From: Cladocopium goreaui
Lineage: Eukaryota > Sar > Dinophyceae > Suessiales > Symbiodiniaceae
Direction: 5' to 3'
DNA length: 64,000 nucleotides
Assembly: GCA_947184155.2 (NCBI GenBank)
Contig: CAMXCT020001724.1
Coordinates: 124,001-188,000 of the forward strand
Shown here one piece after another: positions 60,910-64,000 of this stretch. A program made the position numbers and the translations under genes. How positions within the stretch are numbered: the first letter of the stretch is position 1; the number at the start of each line of letters is the position of its first letter. Under the pieces are notes generated by a model that saw nothing but the letters and a program-made list of their open reading frames with translations, was not told the origin of the DNA and did not search any database.

Positions 60910-61008
60910 TCGCAACATCTGACTTCTGCTGTGCATTCGTATGTATGCTGCTTTTGAGATATCAAAACCAGCTGGCTTGAAAACTGGCCTGATATCTTTG
61001 TTGGCCAT
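60910..61008 (-). CDS. First coding exon of gene G
   Basis: ATG at 61008 in context ACCATGGCC. 33 codons, MANKDIRPVFKPAGFDISKA then AYIRMHSRSQMLR, GT donor (GCGA|GTACGT). Confidence 0.7.
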
Positions 61009-61389
61009 GGTGAAATGCTGACCCTACATGAATAAACCATAATACACCCACGCTGAGGTGGTAGATATGTTCGAGTCTATTGGTTCCGACCTTCACTTGA
61101 CATTGAAAAGTCAGTAGTGAAAGTCAGCACTGATGCTCTTGGCGTCAGCGACTGGACAATTTGCAGCAGTCAATATTTTTCCTGTAGTTTGTTGACACCA
61201 AATTCGGTCTTAGTATTCTCCGGCAGTCGGTCTATATTCACTAATTGGTACTAATTGTATATAGAAAGTTATGAATGAAGAACTGCTGCCTCCAAAACAC
61301 CTAATTAATTACTCCAAAAACACCTCTATGTTTTGGAGCTCTGCAATACATGCCAAGTTTCCCTTTCGATTCTCGGCCCCAGATCCTCC

Positions 61390-61500
61390 CCAGATCCCAG
61401 GTCTCCGTAACTGAGAGCTGCGCGCCCGTCAACGCTTTCGCCGCCTCATTGGTGAACACGGCCTGACCCACGAGCTCATCATCTGGGTGCCTGGAACCAG
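61390..61500 (-). other. Open frame, possible exon
   Basis: The minus strand reads SRHPDDELVGQAVFTNEAAK then ALTGAQLSVTE without a clear acceptor or donor. G/C-rich relative to its surroundings. Confidence 0.3.
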
Positions 61501-61613
61501 CCCCGGAGGGGTGGCCGGGGAAGACGGAACACAGGTCCCATTAAGTGGATACCAAAATAAATATGCCACATATATATTATTCTCATGAACCACATACCAA
61601 CTGGAACGCACTA

Positions 61614-62183
61614 ATCCCTTCCTCCTAATACTAAACGTCCCCCAAATACAAAAAACAGGCGTCCATCTCCAATTTCAGAAAATTTCAGATTGGCCAATGT
61701 GACTCTTAATTGATCCCCTTTAGAAAACAATTTTAAAATAAAGCTACCATTTGTGGGTTTTCCCCCCTAATACTAAAGACTAGTTCACCCTGGGGTGTTT
61801 ATTATTAGGGTCCGTCCGATTTTTTTTAGTTTTTTATATTAACGTTTTTAATTTAGTATTTGGGGGAAGCTTCGAAATCCAAATTTTGGCAATATTTTAA
61901 TTGCGTTATATAAAGAAATTTAATTGATTTTGAGATCGGAAAAAATAGTTTTTATTATTAAGGGTTTTAATTTAATATTAGGGGGAAGCTTCGAAATCCA
62001 ATTTTTGGCAATATTTTAATTGCGTTATATAAAAAAAATGATGTTGAGATCGGAAAAAATAGCTTTTATTATTAAGGGTTTAATTTTATTAATAGGGTTC
62101 CCTAATAATAAATACTCCCCTAATACTAAAAACTACCTGCCGTGTTTAGTAATAGGGGGGGGCGTTTAGTATTAGGAAGGGAT
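61614..62183. mobile_element. TA-flanked MITE, 570 bp
   Basis: Starts ATCCCTTCCTCCTAATACTA, continuing AACG, and ends with its inverted copy (...CGTTTAGTATTAGGAAGGGAT), arms about 30 bp with one 3-bp gap. TA lies directly outside both ends, the target duplication of Tc1/mariner-type elements. There is no transposase frame, so it is non-autonomous. Inside, a ~115-bp unit (GGGGGAAGCTTCGAAATCCA ... TTTTTATTATTAAG) is repeated twice in tandem, and CCCCTAATACTAAA-like words occur at least seven times in both orientations. Confidence 0.85.
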
Positions 62184-62308
62184 TACAAATGTGAATTGAC
62201 TGATCTGACTTTCTCCTTCAAGTAGCTCCATCCAATCCAAAATCTGACTGAATTCTGACTGAATTGGTGGATTCCACAGAAATGGTGCCCGATGCCTATC
62301 CGGATCAC

Positions 62309-62341
62309 CGGAAAAGCCCACAGTGACGTCCGTCAAAATGC
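62309..62341 (-). CDS. Weak exon candidate
   Basis: Acceptor GCGCAG then GC, GT donor (TTCCG|GTGATC), frame ILTDVTVGFS. Confidence 0.3.
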
Positions 62342-62933
62342 CTGCGCACCGGGGAGCACGGGGGAGCACGGGGGAGTGCTGGCAGGCTTGGGTCCAAACT
62401 CAGGAGTGAAGATGCCGAAACGCTGGAAAATAAGGTATGGTTGAGCCATGAGGCACCCATGGGTGAATTTATGTTATGTTTTTGATTGAACTATTTGGGG
62501 TTGAGATTTTGACTCGTATCCAAATGATGTCCTGATTCCTGATGATACAGTACTTGTTTTTGTTTTTTGGTTGGGTTCCCTGAAACCATGTGAGATATGA
62601 GTTGGCTATGGCTTATCCCAAGTGGCTGGAGATGAAGAAGTCACGTCACGAGAAATCACTACCTGTACGGACTTACAAAATATATAAAACATGCATATAC
62701 CGATATAATCCGGCATATTGATAATTATATATAAATATTAAAAATATTAATTATGATATTATAATCCTCTGGGTCCCTTGTTGACTTGCTGGGATCAATG
62801 ATGTGGCTCCGGTCAAGCCACTGTCATCAGGATGCAACAGGTGCACTTGAACCTGGCCACCAACCACCCCAGGCGCAACCAGTGCCTTGCTTGAAGTGCG
62901 CACGGCTCTTTTGCGCAAAGCGGACCAGCTCAC

Positions 62934-62999
62934 CTCAATTGCCAAGGCAAATCCAGGAATTCCGTGATCACCCAAGGTAAATCAAGGTAATGGGTCCAG
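62934..62999 (-). CDS. Weak exon candidate with good donor
   Basis: Consensus-like donor (TTGAG|GTGAGC) and acceptor CCACAG. Frame WTHYLDLPWVITEFLDLPWQ. Alternatively the frame GDHGIPGFALAIE. Confidence 0.35.
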
Positions 63000-63075
63000 C
63001 TGTGGCTTGGACCTCCTCAACTGGTGTAACTGGTGTCATGCAATGTGATTTCTAGATATTTCTATCAGATATTAA

Positions 63076-63537
63076 TTGATTAAGGCCAAAATGACAAGCC
63101 AAGCACTGGGCACCAACCAGTCACACAGGTCAATGGATGGAAACAACCCTGCAAGCAACGGAACCCCCCAAGCACCTGAAGATAGCACGCATCATCAGCT
63201 AGTCCAAAACACCAACTTGCCGAACCAGAAAACAACAGAATACAATGCTGACAATACTGATACTGCAGCAATCCACAGCATGTCTTCCTCAGGGCCAATT
63301 CCGCCATCGGTTCCAGTCATCTGAATCCATTTGGTACAGGGTCTAAGTAACCCTCCTCTCCCATGGGATTCAATCAGCCCTCAATCCCAGCCCCCAACTG
63401 CATCAACTGCAAAGGGCTGGGGCTCAGCTTGGCATAAGCAGCCAATTCCATCCAGCTTTTTAACTCACGGAACTTGTCCGGCAAGCACTGCAAGACCAAG
63501 GCATGCCTTGGATCTGGAGTCATTGGATGTTCAGTGA
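63076..63537 (+). CDS. Possible plus-strand coding segment with in-frame TGA
   Basis: One reading frame runs from MTSQALGTNQSHRSMDGNNP (ATG 63091) through Ser/Pro/Asn-rich text to TAG at 63537, broken only by TGA at 63322-63324. A GT donor (GTTCA|GTGAGC) overlaps the end, and an AG lies just after the TGA (GGTACAG), so two plus-strand exons are conceivable. The composition is disordered-protein-like. No family recognised. Confidence 0.35.
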
Positions 63538-63539
63538 GC

Positions 63540-64000
63540 ATCCAACCGGGCAAGTTTACGGTTGGCCACCATCTTCGTTCTTGTGATTGAACTGATATTG
63601 AACGCCATTGATGGCATCATGGCGTCATACCATGAGAACATTCCTATTTTCCAAAGGGGCCTATCGATACTGTAGCATTTACCCTTGAGGAATCCAGCAT
63701 GGCAATGACTCCCTCGGACTCCTCAAATGCCAAGTGACTCAAAGGCTTTCACCTCCTTCTCAGACAGCTCCAAGCGTCTGGGAAGTGCTTATGGTTTGCC
63801 ATAGGAGGAGTGGAAATAAGCATGTGGCACATCTGGAAACTGCCAAGAATGCTGTATGCCATGCTATCGAGGGGGGTTGACCCCCGTGAAGATTCAGATG
63901 GAGCGTGAAATAATTTGCAAAATGTTATATTTGACATATTTTATAATTATTATATTTCATACATTTTAATAATACTCAAGTGAAGACATGTTTTCGACTG
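63540..64000. other. No gene recognised
   Basis: Unique sequence turning AT-rich at the end. No exon with both splice edges. Confidence 0.4.

Larger units (their letters stand above)
60487..61008 (-). other. Small gene G (start 61008, stop 60487)
   Basis: A Met exon and a terminal exon lie 0.3 kb apart with one short exon candidate between. The acceptor ATGTAG ends 15 bases upstream of the ATG, as expected for a trans-spliced leader site. The product would be under about 90 residues unless exons were missed. Junction phases do not all agree. Function unknown. Confidence 0.5.

Overview
The window reads as a piece of a dinoflagellate nuclear genome, most likely Symbiodiniaceae or a relative. 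The reasons are: genes cut into many short exons nearly all on one strand; splice acceptors that are usually AG followed by G; GC and GA donors mixed with GT donors; introns packed with short simple repeats; a copia-like element with CCCH fingers instead of a CCHC knuckle; and a very long LINE that carries a cytosine-5 DNA methyltransferase. Species cannot be named from sequence alone.

Layout. 1-33 kb: several minus-strand, multi-exon genes of unknown function. The best resolved runs from about 9.77 kb to a TAG at 2161; seven consecutive exons (7006 to 2161) join in phase. Others end at 15710 (TAG) and 24412 (TAA). Likely first exons start at 32993, 28617, 23404, 14515 and 9765. Introns hold TAGTC/GACTA, TGAGTC and GTCA repeats, a satellite array (10.2-11.5 kb), GTAGTAGTG and CTA tracts, and local duplications. 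31.8-34.15 kb: a block of unrelated minisatellites and a perfect 27-bp inverted repeat. 34.2-40.25 kb: a decayed minus-strand Ty1/copia-type element (LTR edge, primer site, gag, pol, RT piece).

40.37-53.35 kb: a minus-strand AAA+ ATPase gene, rebuilt from eleven exons whose junctions mostly keep phase (Walker A, Walker B, sensor 1/arginine finger and C-terminal helical domain). One of its introns carries a 9.5-kb LINE in the opposite orientation (41912-51437) bounded by a perfect 15-bp target-site duplication. The LINE has two intact long ORFs. ORF1 (1465 aa) holds the methyltransferase, a candidate cysteine-peptidase-like motif set, a Cys/His cluster and a coiled coil. ORF2 (1628 aa) holds an APE endonuclease, reverse transcriptase, zinc knuckle and RNase H. 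The ORFs share one reading frame and are separated by a single TGA, which is followed at once by a two-part hairpin.

53.9-61 kb: more minus-strand exons of one or more unrecognised genes, an old ~300-bp tandem repeat and a foldback. 61614-62183: a TA-flanked inverted-repeat element (MITE). 62-64 kb: weak exon candidates and the only plausible plus-strand coding segment outside the LINE.

The LINE methyltransferase could mark its own or host DNA; this follows published work on methyltransferase-bearing retrotransposons of dinoflagellates and is not shown by the sequence. Exon edges were placed by eye from splice signals, open frame and phase; most could shift by a few bases.
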